Source of the DNA: Mycobacterium lentiflavum
GTDB lineage: Bacteria > Actinomycetota > Actinomycetes > Mycobacteriales > Mycobacteriaceae
Reading direction: 5' to 3'
Length of the DNA stretch: 64,000 nucleotides
NCBI RefSeq assembly: GCF_022374895.2
Contig: NZ_CP092423.2
Location: forward strand, 3,782,001-3,846,000
The notes under the pieces are model-generated. The model worked only from the letters and a program-made list of their open reading frames with translations. It was not told the DNA's origin and did not search any database. Positions within the stretch are counted from its first letter, which is position 1; each line of letters opens with the position of its first letter. Positions 44,727 to 52,977 of the stretch are shown piece by piece. A program made the position numbers and the translations under genes.

Positions 44727-46157
44727 ATGACGAAAACTGTTCTCCACCAATGGTGGATCGTCTGGATCACCGCGGCGACGATCGCAGCCGTCGCCCTCCT
44801 CGCCGCATGCTCGACGAGCACTGCGCCGCAGTCGATTTCGAGTGCACCGACGACCGGTCAGCCCAGCAGTTGCGAGGTCAACCCGTCGTCGGTGCCGATG
44901 CCGAGCGCCGAACCCATGCGACCGGTGCCGGCGGTGGGCCGAATTTCCGTCGCACTGACCGGCATCACGTCGGGCATCGTCAAGCCGGGCGGCGTGCCGG
45001 CGGAGGTCGACGTGACACTGTGCAATAACTCGGCGGTCGACTACCCGAAGGTCGGCGTCGTGCTGGTGCTCGAGCGCTGCAGCTGCGCGACCAACCCGAT
45101 GGGGCTCCCCGACGGCACCGTCGAGCGCTTTGACCCTGCGACTGGGGGCTGGATCGAGATGGACTATCCGGTCATCGGAACGGGCATGGATTACCTCGGC
45201 ACCTTCGCGAATGTCCAGGCTTTACCGAAGGGCAAGGCCGTCACGCTGCGCTACCGCGTTGCCCTCGACCATTCGATGACCGCGGGCAAGGGCGGCGTGG
45301 AAGCAACGGTGGTCACGCCGGATCCCCTTGTCCAGATCGGTAAAGCGAGCCTGCCCTTCACCGTCTTGAAGGAGTCGACGACGCCGTCGAGTGCCCCCAT
45401 ACCGGCGGGCAGACAAACACTGCTGCCCTTCCCCGGTGTCACCTATCCGCGCGACATCGCGGTGGACGGGCAGGGCAACGTCTACGTCACCGACTCATGG
45501 AACGACCGCGTGCTGAAGTTAGCGGCTGGGGCGAGCGGACCGATGGTGTTGCCGTTCGCCGGTCTTGCGAAACCCGGCGGCGTGGCGGTGGACGGCGCCG
45601 GCGATGTGTTCGTCGCCGACGCGGCCAACAACCGGGTGCTGGAGCTGCTGGCCGGATCCAACCAACAGACGGTGCTGCCATTCACGGGGCTGGACAGTCC
45701 CGGCGATGTCGCGGTGGACGGCCACGGCAATGTCTACGTCACCGACAACAAGGTGCGAGTCATCAAGCTGGCGAGCGGATCCCACGAGCAGACCGTGCTG
45801 CCGTTCACGGGCCTGCGGTGGCCCGGCGGTTTGGCAGTGGACGGCGCGGGCAACGTTTTCGTCTTCGACCCCAGCAACAAGCGGATTCTCACGCTGGCGA
45901 GCGGCTCTGACGTCCAGACCGTGTTATCGGTCGGCAGTCATGGCGGCTCCATCGCGGTGGACCCCGCCGGCGCCGTGTACCTCTGCGACAGCGAGAACAA
46001 GCGAGTGCTGAAATTCCCGGCCGGCTCCAAGGACGGGACCGAGTTGCCGTTCACCGGTCTCAACGGGCCGACCGCGGTGGCGGTAGATGGTACCGGCAAC
46101 GTGTACGTCCTCGACCGTAGCGGCTTTGGCCAGGTCGTGAAGTTGGCGGTGGGCTGA
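44727..46157 (+). CDS. NHL-repeat beta-propeller lipoprotein
   Basis: 476 residues. Lipobox A-L-L-A-A-C with Cys28. Residues ~65-215 form an Ig-like domain with paired cysteines (SCATN). Residues ~230-476 hold six NHL blades with the pattern P-x-x-V-A-V-D-G-x-G-N-V-Y-V-T-D-x-x-N-x-R-V-x-K-L, closely like the extracellular sensor of the mycobacterial kinase PknD. Here the propeller is a free lipoprotein, 15 bp after the TolB-like gene. It may bind an envelope ligand sensed by the neighbouring kinase (inference). Confidence 0.88.
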   Translation: MTKTVLHQWWIVWITAATIAAVALLAACSTSTAPQSISSAPTTGQPSSCEVNPSSVPMPSAEPMRPVPAVGRISVALTGITSGIVKPGGVPAEVDVTLCNNSAVDYPKVGVVLVLERCSCATNPMGLPDGTVERFDPATGGWIEMDYPVIGTGMDYLGTFANVQALPKGKAVTLRYRVALDHSMTAGKGGVEATVVTPDPLVQIGKASLPFTVLKESTTPSSAPIPAGRQTLLPFPGVTYPRDIAVDGQGNVYVTDSWNDRVLKLAAGASGPMVLPFAGLAKPGGVAVDGAGDVFVADAANNRVLELLAGSNQQTVLPFTGLDSPGDVAVDGHGNVYVTDNKVRVIKLASGSHEQTVLPFTGLRWPGGLAVDGAGNVFVFDPSNKRILTLASGSDVQTVLSVGSHGGSIAVDPAGAVYLCDSENKRVLKFPAGSKDGTELPFTGLNGPTAVAVDGTGNVYVLDRSGFGQVVKLAVG

Positions 46158-46312
46158 TGCGTGGCCTTGTCGCCCTGACCATGACGGTCGGAATCGCCGC
46201 GGCGGCGTCGACGGTGGGGTGTTCCACCACCGGTCCCGGCGTGGCCGTGGACGCCACGGGCAGCGTGTACCTGAACGACGGCCTGCACTTCCGCATCCTC
46301 GAACTGCGATGA
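46157..46312 (+). CDS. 51-aa mini-lipoprotein with a single NHL-like blade
   Basis: ATG 46157 overlaps the previous stop by one base (TGATG), and the TGA at 46310-46312 overlaps the next start. The 51 residues contain a complete lipoprotein signal (hydrophobic VALTMTVGIAAAAS, lipobox S-T-V-G-C, Cys22) and then one NHL blade (GVAVDATGSVYLNDGLHFRI). It could be a remnant of a duplicated propeller lipoprotein or a genuine small lipoprotein. Tight coupling at both ends and preserved signal features argue it is still translated. Confidence 0.6.
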   Translation: MRGLVALTMTVGIAAAASTVGCSTTGPGVAVDATGSVYLNDGLHFRILELR

Positions 46313-47067
46313 TGGCGATGTCGTATCGGGGCGCGCTGAACGCGGTTGTGGCCGCGACCGTGATCGCGAGTGCGGCGGGGTGCGACACGTCCCATGGCCC
46401 GCAACAGACCACATCGACGGCATCGTCTGCGACGGCGACCACATCGGTTGTAGTGCAAGGGCAATCGGCGTGCTCAGAGTTGCACGGAACCATTGGTGCC
46501 GACCGGAGTTGCCATGTTCATGGTGCGACGTCGGACTACACGATCGAGATGAGTTTCCCTATCGACTACCCGGACATATCGCCGGTGACCGACTTCCTGA
46601 AGCGTAACCGCGATGAATTCCTCGACTGGGTTGCTAAATTCGGGCCCTCGGATAGGCGTGGCCGGCCGTACGAGTACCGCGTCACCGCCATGACATTCCG
46701 TTCCGGGCCGGCGGACTCAGGCACCCAAAGCCTGGTGCTCAAAATCGACAACGACACCGGTTTCGCCCATGAAGGCCACCCCAACACCACATTCCGATCG
46801 TTCAACTTCGACGTCGGCAGGCGCGTCCCGATCACCTTCGACACGCTGTTCAAGCCCGGGACGAAACCGCTGGAAGTGCTCAACCCGATCGTGGCGCGCC
46901 AATTCAATGCGCCGACAGCCGATCTCGACGACACGACGTACCAAAACTTCGCCATGACGAACGAAGCGGTGATCTTCTTCTTCGGCCAAGACCAAGTGGT
47001 GCAGGACAACGCCGGGCCGCACAAAATCACAGTGCCCCGGTCCGAACTGGCGCCGCTACTTGCCTAA
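46309..47067 (+). CDS. MPT64/RsiV-like (DUF3298) lipoprotein
   Basis: 252 residues. ATG 46309 overlaps the mini-lipoprotein stop by four bases; ATGs at 46312 and 46318 are also possible. Lipobox A-S-A-A-G-C. After a Ser/Thr linker comes the MPT64/DUF3298 fold: TIEMSFPIDYPDISPVTDFL, RPYEYRVTAMTFRS, LKIDNDTGFAHEGHPNTTFRSFNFD, ITFDTLFKPGTKPLEVLNPI and EAVIFFFGQDQV. Family members are secreted antigens and anti-sigma sensor domains. Last gene of the propeller operon; convergent with the pstS-like gene 37 bp away. Confidence 0.88.
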   Translation: MMAMSYRGALNAVVAATVIASAAGCDTSHGPQQTTSTASSATATTSVVVQGQSACSELHGTIGADRSCHVHGATSDYTIEMSFPIDYPDISPVTDFLKRNRDEFLDWVAKFGPSDRRGRPYEYRVTAMTFRSGPADSGTQSLVLKIDNDTGFAHEGHPNTTFRSFNFDVGRRVPITFDTLFKPGTKPLEVLNPIVARQFNAPTADLDDTTYQNFAMTNEAVIFFFGQDQVVQDNAGPHKITVPRSELAPLLA

Positions 47068-47104
47068 TCCAACGGGAAAGCAGTGCTTCGTCGGGGTCCG
47101 CCGG

Positions 47105-48214
47105 CTAGCTGGTGATGGTGGCGATCTGGGCGTCAGACAGCTTCACCACGGCTCCCGGCAGCGGCTGAGCGTAAAGGTGTGGCCTGCGCAGGTACCTTGG
47201 CGAGCTGCCTGCGGTGACCGCCCAGTGCAGGAAAGCCCGGATCGTCTGCGCGACGGCGGGATCCTTCTGCTTGCTGTAGACCACCGCGTATTCGTAACCG
47301 ACGATCGGGTATCCGTCCGGAGCGGGTCCGTTGACCAGTGAGATCACCTCGTTGGCCGGTGTCTGCGAGACGAAGCCCGACGCTTCGGTGTCAACGCTCT
47401 GGGGGCTGGCCAGCACGAAATTGCCTGAGGCATTGCCCAACTGAGCGTCGCCGAGCCCCTTCTCCATGGCGTCGTCGTAGAACCGGGTGCCGATGTAGGC
47501 CACGCAGCCGGGAGACTTTACACAGTTACCCAACATGCCTGATTGGCCCGCGGCGCCTACCGCGTTCGACACCGTGGGAAAGTTGACGGTGGTGCCGAAG
47601 CCGGGCGACTTACCCCAGCCGTCGGGGTCTTGCCTAGCCAAGTACTGGGTGAAGAGGAAAGTGTCGCTGCTTTGACCGTCGGAGCGGTGGAGCGGGACTA
47701 CCGGGATGGCCGGCAGTTTCACCTCGGGGTTGATCGCGGCAATCTGCGGGTCGTTCCAGGATTTGATTGTTCCCTGGTACATGGCTGCCAGTACTTTGCC
47801 GTTGAGCTTGAGGTGCTTGGTGACACCGGGCAGGTTGTAGTTCACGTGCACGGAGGAAACCGCCATCGCGATGTTCATCAGGCCCTGGTGCGCGGCGATG
47901 TCAGCATCGGACAAATAGGCGTCCGAGGCGCCGATGTTCACCGCGCCGGCAGCGGCTTGGGCGATCCCGACGCCGGATAGGGCGCTGTCGGTATTGATCG
48001 TGACGTTGGGGTATTTCGAGTGAAAGACCCCGGCCCACGAGCTCATCAGCGGGTACAGATTGTTGGAACCGGTCTCCGACAAGGTCACTTCGGACGTCGG
48101 GGGCGCGGTGCCGAGATTGCTGGAGGTGGCCCCGGTGCTGCCGCCTGTCGAATTCGAACCGCATGCCGCCGGGAGCAGCATCACCGCCGCCGCAATAAGC
48201 ACACGAAACTTCAT
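47105..48214 (-). CDS. pstS: PstS1-like phosphate-binding lipoprotein
   Basis: 369 residues from ATG 48214 with AGGGGAGG upstream. Lipobox M-L-L-P-A-A-C. The body tracks mycobacterial PstS1 closely (IAQAAAGAVNIGASDAYLS, MYQGTIKSWNDPQIAAINP, DGWGKSPGFGTTV, GPAPDGYPIVGYEYA). It should deliver phosphate to a PstABC importer, but no pstABC genes are adjacent. The expected ligand loops look altered: E-T-G-S-N-N-L rather than T-G-S-T-L-L, S-A-L-S-G-V-G rather than G-S-G-A-G, and R-S-D-G-Q-S-S-D with an extra residue (comparison from memory of PstS1). Phosphate affinity or ligand may differ. Confidence 0.85.
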   Translation of the reverse strand: MKFRVLIAAAVMLLPAACGSNSTGGSTGATSSNLGTAPPTSEVTLSETGSNNLYPLMSSWAGVFHSKYPNVTINTDSALSGVGIAQAAAGAVNIGASDAYLSDADIAAHQGLMNIAMAVSSVHVNYNLPGVTKHLKLNGKVLAAMYQGTIKSWNDPQIAAINPEVKLPAIPVVPLHRSDGQSSDTFLFTQYLARQDPDGWGKSPGFGTTVNFPTVSNAVGAAGQSGMLGNCVKSPGCVAYIGTRFYDDAMEKGLGDAQLGNASGNFVLASPQSVDTEASGFVSQTPANEVISLVNGPAPDGYPIVGYEYAVVYSKQKDPAVAQTIRAFLHWAVTAGSSPRYLRRPHLYAQPLPGAVVKLSDAQIATITS

Positions 48215-48423
48215 CCGGCCTCCCCTTTTGCTTCCCCGGTGTGCAACCGTCGCCGATCGCAACGAGCGTCGGAACACTATCGCGTGGTTCATGCTCGGGT
48301 AGCAGGAATGCGACAATTGGTCTCTTGACGTGTGATCTGGCGTGGGTCGGCGGGAGCCAATTTGTATGTGCGTCAACACTTCCACCAATACCGCCGCTGG
48401 TGGGGAGTGCGCGGGTGTTGACG

Positions 48424-48972
48424 CTAGGTGTGTGCCTTCCAGCCAGCCAGTGGGGTCGGTGCCGCCGGGGCGTTGGGATCGTTGAACTCGATATAAAAAT
48501 CGCCTTGTTTCACGTTGCTGTCGTAGGCGATGAATCCGTGCGCGGTTTGGCCGTTGGCGACGGTGCCCGAGCGCAGCGGCGGCGTCTTGCCAATCGTCTG
48601 GTAATCGACCATGGATGAGCCGCCCTGGATATCCCGGTATGGGTCTTGCCGCCACGGAGTGGAGGCGGCTGTTATGGACCTCTCGCTATAGCTAAATGGC
48701 GTGTCGGACTTGCCGACGATGGTGAGCTCGATGACGTTGCAGCCGCCCCCACCGCCGCTGATGCAGCCCGACGAGACCCAGGTCGCGTTGTTCAGCGTGA
48801 CGTCGGCGGTCGCGGTGCTGTACTCCGTGACATGGATGGTCGCGCCGGACTTCCCGGTGGGGAACGGCGACTGCTGGGTCGTCGGGTCGGCGTTGCCGGT
48901 GGGCGCTGTCGCGCACGCGGTTATCGCCAGCAATGTCGCAAGCGTTGCGCTTATGGGAGCAGATATGGGCAC
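48424..48972 (-). CDS. MPT63/DUF4352-like lipoprotein
   Basis: 182 residues from GTG 48972. Lipobox L-L-A-I-T-A-C about 17 residues in. The mature part is an Ig-like fold with TIHVTEYSTATADVTLNNATW, a Gly-rich cysteine turn (SGCISGGGGGCN) and LRSGTVANGQTAHGFIAYDS, resembling MPT63 and DUF4352 proteins. Exported, function unknown. The GTG start is supported by a TATCGT -10 six nt upstream; a longer in-frame reading from TTG 49032 would put 20 basic residues before the signal peptide. Confidence 0.75.
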   Translation of the reverse strand: MPISAPISATLATLLAITACATAPTGNADPTTQQSPFPTGKSGATIHVTEYSTATADVTLNNATWVSSGCISGGGGGCNVIELTIVGKSDTPFSYSERSITAASTPWRQDPYRDIQGGSSMVDYQTIGKTPPLRSGTVANGQTAHGFIAYDSNVKQGDFYIEFNDPNAPAAPTPLAGWKAHT

Positions 48973-48984
48973 CTGCAGACGATA
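48973..48984 (-). promoter_or_regulatory. -10 element for leaderless GTG start at 48972
   Basis: TATCGT on the minus strand (48984-48979), then six nt, then GTG. Ideal spacing for a transcript beginning at the start codon. Confidence 0.45.
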
Positions 48985-49134
48985 ACGCGCTTTCGGGAAA
49001 CGCTGCCGGCACGCTTTTCGAATCGCGAGCAAGCGCTGCGGACCCTACTATTCGGCTAGCGCGGTGCTGCAGATGTAGTCATCGCTGAGACCCGGGGCGG
49101 CAGTGCCGTCGTCTTCGACGAAAAGGAATCCAGC

Positions 49135-49365
49135 ATGAAGACGTCACTATTGATGGCCACCCTCGGCGCCGCGTCGGCAGCCTTGACCGCCGGTGTTATG
49201 TGGACGGCAGCACCGGCCTCGGCCGGCACCCCGTATTGCGATTCTCTTCCCAAACCCCAGCAAGCCCATGAGTGCAACTGCGGCTTCGACTTCGCGCCGG
49301 CTAGTCCTGAGTTTCAGGATTGCATGCGTGGCGTTGCAGCTGCGCCTGCTGCCCCGAAGCCTTAG
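49135..49365 (+). CDS. Small secreted protein with cysteine-rich mature domain
   Basis: 76 residues with AAGGA nine nt before the ATG. Signal peptide ALTAGVMWTAAPASA, cleavage after A-S-A, leaving ~46 residues with four cysteines (YCDSLP, HECNCGFDF, DCMRG) and a Pro/Ala tail. Probably two disulfides. Small Cys-containing exported proteins of this type are common in mycobacteria; function unknown. Confidence 0.75.
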   Translation: MKTSLLMATLGAASAALTAGVMWTAAPASAGTPYCDSLPKPQQAHECNCGFDFAPASPEFQDCMRGVAAAPAAPKP

Positions 49366-49484
49366 CCTTCCGGCCCACACCGCGCTGACGCCTTGGCCAG
49401 CGTCCAATCCGTTTGCCGCAGCCTCCATTGTTGCCGGTAATCGGCGGTTATGATCTCGCCATCGCGAGACGACAGGAGCCGCCC

Positions 49485-50756
49485 ATGCCCGGGGATGATC
49501 ATCAGCGTGTGGTCGATCTGCGCGCGCAGCAGGTTGTACCGGACGTCGGGCGAACGTTGTGGCTAGGCACTTTGCTGCAGTTTGGATTGCGCTCGGTGCT
49601 GATCGTCTTGGTCGTTGCGACGTTGTTGCTGGAGCCGCCGGACCATTACGAGTGGGTCTGTGTGACCATCCCGCTGGTATATGTGGTCGTCCTCGGATGC
49701 TGGACTGCGTGGACGCTGCGGCATCGGGCGCCGACGACGGCATCCACCCGGACGCTGGTACCGCTGCTGATGCTGACCGCCGACGTCACGATGGTTTCTG
49801 TCTTGTCGATACTCGCCGGCGTGACGTCCCCGCAGGACTGGACATCGGACGTGATGAGGAATGGCTTCTTCCTGATTCCGTTGATCGCGGCTGCGCAGCT
49901 GGATCCCAAGATCAGTGCGGCGGTGGCGATTCCGACTCTGTCCGTATTCGTTTTGACGTGCTGGATCACCAGGTCGGCCAACCAGGAGCCGTGGGCGTCG
50001 ATCCTGCTGAGCTCGTTCGTCTTGGCCGCGCTGGCCGGCGGGTCGGTGGTCCTGTCGTTCATCCAGCGGTCCAGAGTAGACATGATCGCGGACTTGGCGC
50101 GGCAACGGCGCCAGCTGTTGGAAGAATTGCTGGAAGTGGAAAGGCATGAGCGGCAAGCAATTTCAGAACGTCTGCACGATGGCGCCCTGCAATACATCTT
50201 GGTTGCGCGCCAAGACATCGAGGATGTGCGAGAAGGCTCGGCCGATGCCGCGGACCGGGTGGCGTCCGCGCTCGCCGAGTGTTCGGGGCTGCTGCGCGAC
50301 GTGGTCCGTGAACTGCATCCAGACGTGCTGGTGCGGATGGGATTGAAATCAGCGCTGTCCGCCCTCGCCGAAAGTCTTGGTTCCCGGGCCGGGCTCACCG
50401 TCGATTTCGACGCGGCCAGTTGGCCCGATGGCCTGCGCACCGACGCGGATGACGTGCCATACAACGCTGCGCGTGAGGCGTCGAACAATGTCATCAAACA
50501 TGCACGGGCGCACAAGATTTGGATCGATTTACAACACAGCGACGGGTTGGCCTCGCTGCGTGTTGCCGATGACGGAGTGGGCATCTCGGAGGCGGCTATC
50601 GCGCGAAAGGCCGACGAGGGTCACATCGGAATGACATCGATGCGCGCGCGGGTGCTCGCCTCCGGCGGACAGTTCGACGTGCGCTCGACATCTCCCGGAA
50701 CCGAACTCGCCATCTCCATACCGCTACGGCCGGCACGGCATCTCACCGCCGCCTGA
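49485..50756 (+). CDS. Orphan NarL-type sensor histidine kinase
   Basis: 423 residues from ATG 49485 (AGGAG seven nt upstream). About six membrane helices lie in residues ~25-190 (e.g. SVLIVLVVATLLLEPP, ILLSSFVLAALAGGSVVL). HisKA_3 dimerisation helix carries the phospho-acceptor in E-R-Q-A-I-S-E-R-L-H-D-G-A-L-Q-Y. The HATPase has A-R-E-A-S-N-N-V-I-K-H-A and V-A-D-D-G-V-G-I. This class normally phosphorylates a LuxR/NarL-type response regulator, but none is adjacent on either side. Signal unknown. Confidence 0.9.
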   Translation: MPGDDHQRVVDLRAQQVVPDVGRTLWLGTLLQFGLRSVLIVLVVATLLLEPPDHYEWVCVTIPLVYVVVLGCWTAWTLRHRAPTTASTRTLVPLLMLTADVTMVSVLSILAGVTSPQDWTSDVMRNGFFLIPLIAAAQLDPKISAAVAIPTLSVFVLTCWITRSANQEPWASILLSSFVLAALAGGSVVLSFIQRSRVDMIADLARQRRQLLEELLEVERHERQAISERLHDGALQYILVARQDIEDVREGSADAADRVASALAECSGLLRDVVRELHPDVLVRMGLKSALSALAESLGSRAGLTVDFDAASWPDGLRTDADDVPYNAAREASNNVIKHARAHKIWIDLQHSDGLASLRVADDGVGISEAAIARKADEGHIGMTSMRARVLASGGQFDVRSTSPGTELAISIPLRPARHLTAA

Positions 50757-50869
50757 TCGTCCGATGGTTGATGGACCACGCCCGCTTGATGATTGCGTAG
50801 CGGGCAACTCTGCCCTTTGATAGTTCAACTGATGGCCCTGGTGTGCAGATACATTCGATTAACACACAC

Positions 50870-52107
50870 TCAGGCCGTATCTCTTGTCGACGCGGGTGCT
50901 ATTGCCTCCAGGATTGAGCTTGCACGTTGGTCGACGTACCGCGTAACTGCCTGCTGGGCGGCTCCGAACGCCACGGCGACAGCAGGAGTGCCGGCCATGT
51001 CTTCGGTACCACCGAGTGCTGCGTGTCAACACTGAGTATTGCGATGCCGATTACCGCAACGAGTTGGCCGAAAACGATTTTGAGCATTGCCTGCTGGTAC
51101 GGCAAGTTGAATGCGCTGAAATCCGAGGGAATCTTGGCCATCGCCGGGATTGTCGTGAACAAAGCGCCCACACTGCCAAACATCATGACGGTGATGAGGA
51201 ACGCCCAGGCCGGGCCGTGCCAGTCGGCAGGCGGGTATAGCAACCGGGCGTCGTCGCCGAGGCGCCACTGGACGACGACGAGTGTGACCGCGAACAACAG
51301 GCTGACGACTGAGGCGATTAGGAGCCGGTTCCGGAAGTAACGTGCCTCTTGGTTGGTACGGTCAGACGCGGCCTGCGTTGCGCGCATGACCTCTACGATG
51401 GCCGGGCGCAGTTGCTCTGGCTCTGCACCAGCCTGTACGCGCAGAGTCTCAAGATGTTGTAGCCGCTTGTCGCCATCCCGCAGATAGCGGCGTCCGCGTT
51501 CTGCGGCGAAGTTCGCACGAGCTAGGACGTCCCGATCGGGGAGGATTTCGATGAGTCGTTGTCCAACCTCATGGAGGTTCCTCCACGCTCGTTCGATCTC
51601 CGTGCCGAACCACCACTTCCGAAAATTTACTCTCGCCCTTGATGCGTGGCTGGCGTCTTCGAGGAGCGCGTAAAGAAGCACGCGCTCACGTTTGCGGTCT
51701 TCATTGGGTTCGAGGCGCAATAGATCGCCGAGGAGCATGATTCGCGTTCGTTGAACGTCTTGCCGCCAAGGTGCGCTCAGATGTGACCAGTTTTGGTGCA
51801 GGTACAGCCTGAACCCAATCCATTTAACAGGAGGGGTTGGCCCCCCAGGCTGGGCCGTAGAAGTGCCACTAAGTCGGTTCCATGCTCGCCGGAAGCAGCA
51901 GCTCTTAGCATGCTCATCCCCGTCAGGATCTGCTGGATCTGTTGCGACAGGGTCGAATTCGGTCAACGGTCTGGTTTCTACACCCGCGGACTCCGACTCT
52001 TCGGTCGCGACCGTTTCGGTCTGATCAGGATCGCCGTTGTCGGGGTGGCCATTACCTTGAACGCCGTGCTCACTACGCAGCGGATTTTCGGTGTCCGACT
52101 CGGCCAT
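50870..52107 (-). pseudogene. Membrane protein gene with a C-terminal one-base frameshift
   Basis: ATG 52107 has GGAGG seven nt upstream. The intact frame stops at 50899 (402 residues). N-terminal ~90 residues are acidic and disordered; the middle is helical; three membrane helices follow (LLIASVVSLLFAVTLVVVQ, AFLITVMMFGSVGALFTT, IVFGQLVAVIGIAILSV). Just after the last helix, near 51020-51022, reading changes to low-quality sequence. Shifting one base gives LGGTEDMAGTPAVAVAFG then a helical end to TGA at 50870, which looks like the natural C-terminus. So a one-base deletion (real or sequencing) has replaced the last ~50 residues. Family not recognised; the truncated product may still function. 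Confidence 0.65.
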
Positions 52108-52157
52108 AGTCGCCTCCATTGGCGATGCCCCTTCCCGGGACCCTGTTCGAAATATGG

Positions 52158-52343
52158 ATGAAAGTATATTGCGACAGATGCGGAGGTGAAAACATTTTGG
52201 TGAATAACGCCCAAAAGGTGAATCTTCAATGTCCGCCGTTCAAGAAGAGTGACCAAGACAGATACAAGGTCGGCCACTCTCCCCTAGCGAATAGCTGTTG
52301 CACCGCGAATGAGGCGGCTTCGCCAAACGGCTCGTCTCTTTGA
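52158..52343 (+). CDS. Possible small AT-richer ORF with CxxC motif
   Basis: 61 residues from ATG 52158 with YCDRCGG near the start, then LVNNAQKVNLQCPPFKKSD. The region is clearly lower in GC than neighbours. No ribosome site or conserved family is apparent, and the C-terminal half is low-quality. Could be a fragment of an acquired gene. Confidence 0.25.
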   Translation: MKVYCDRCGGENILVNNAQKVNLQCPPFKKSDQDRYKVGHSPLANSCCTANEAASPNGSSL

Positions 52344-52585
52344 GAGACCTCAGCAAGCCTTTTCGCAACCTTCGGCACGCCACGCGCCTGCCCAAGACTC
52401 ATCGAACCAGCGGCGGCGTCACTTCATCGAACGGTCACGAGACCAGCTGTGCCCCAATGCAACAACGGCGTCATGGTCGATGCAGGCCCCTACCTCATCC
52501 TCCTGACACTCAATCTGGTTGAGGTCGTGGAGCTTACGACGGGATTCGGGCCTCCCTATAAGGGAGACGACTTCAAAGCATAGGA

Positions 52586-52842
52586 CTGAACACGACCGCC
52601 ACACAGATCGAAGCAGCGGCTAGGGTGGCCACCGAGGCTAAAACCTCGGCCTGGGTCAGCCTGCCCGGCGCGCGCCGCAGCCTTGACCACTGCGATATTG
52701 AACGCGAAGCTGGCAACTACCTGGGCGGCCGACATGAAATGTCGCCACCGACCTCGGCGTCAAGCTGCACACCGCCGACCACGCGTATGCGGGACACGAC
52801 ACTCAGTCGGCCGAGAACCTCGACAAGATCCTTCGCGGCTGA
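52586..52842 (+). pseudogene. Probable relic of an ESX-type secreted protein (WXG100/DUF2580-like)
   Basis: Three frames read in turn look like one ~85-residue helical protein: TATQIEAAARVATEAKTSAW (first frame), AALTTAILNAKLATTWAADM (from ~52674), then LGVKLHTADHAYAGHDTQSA and ENLDKILRG to TGA 52842. The last part matches the helical end common in ESX-1-associated DUF2580 proteins (LH.TAD.Y...D..SA). Two frameshifts near 52683 and 52748 make it non-functional. The rest of 52344-52977 shows no gene. Confidence 0.4.
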
Positions 52843-52977
52843 CCATGTCGGGCCACCGCTTCGGGTCGCTGCGTCGACCCGGTATTGCGTCTAGATGGCT
52901 CGCAGCGCGATGGTTGACAACCCAGGGACGGCTACGTTGCCAGCTCTCGGCGCCCGATTACGTTTTCGGACATAGCT

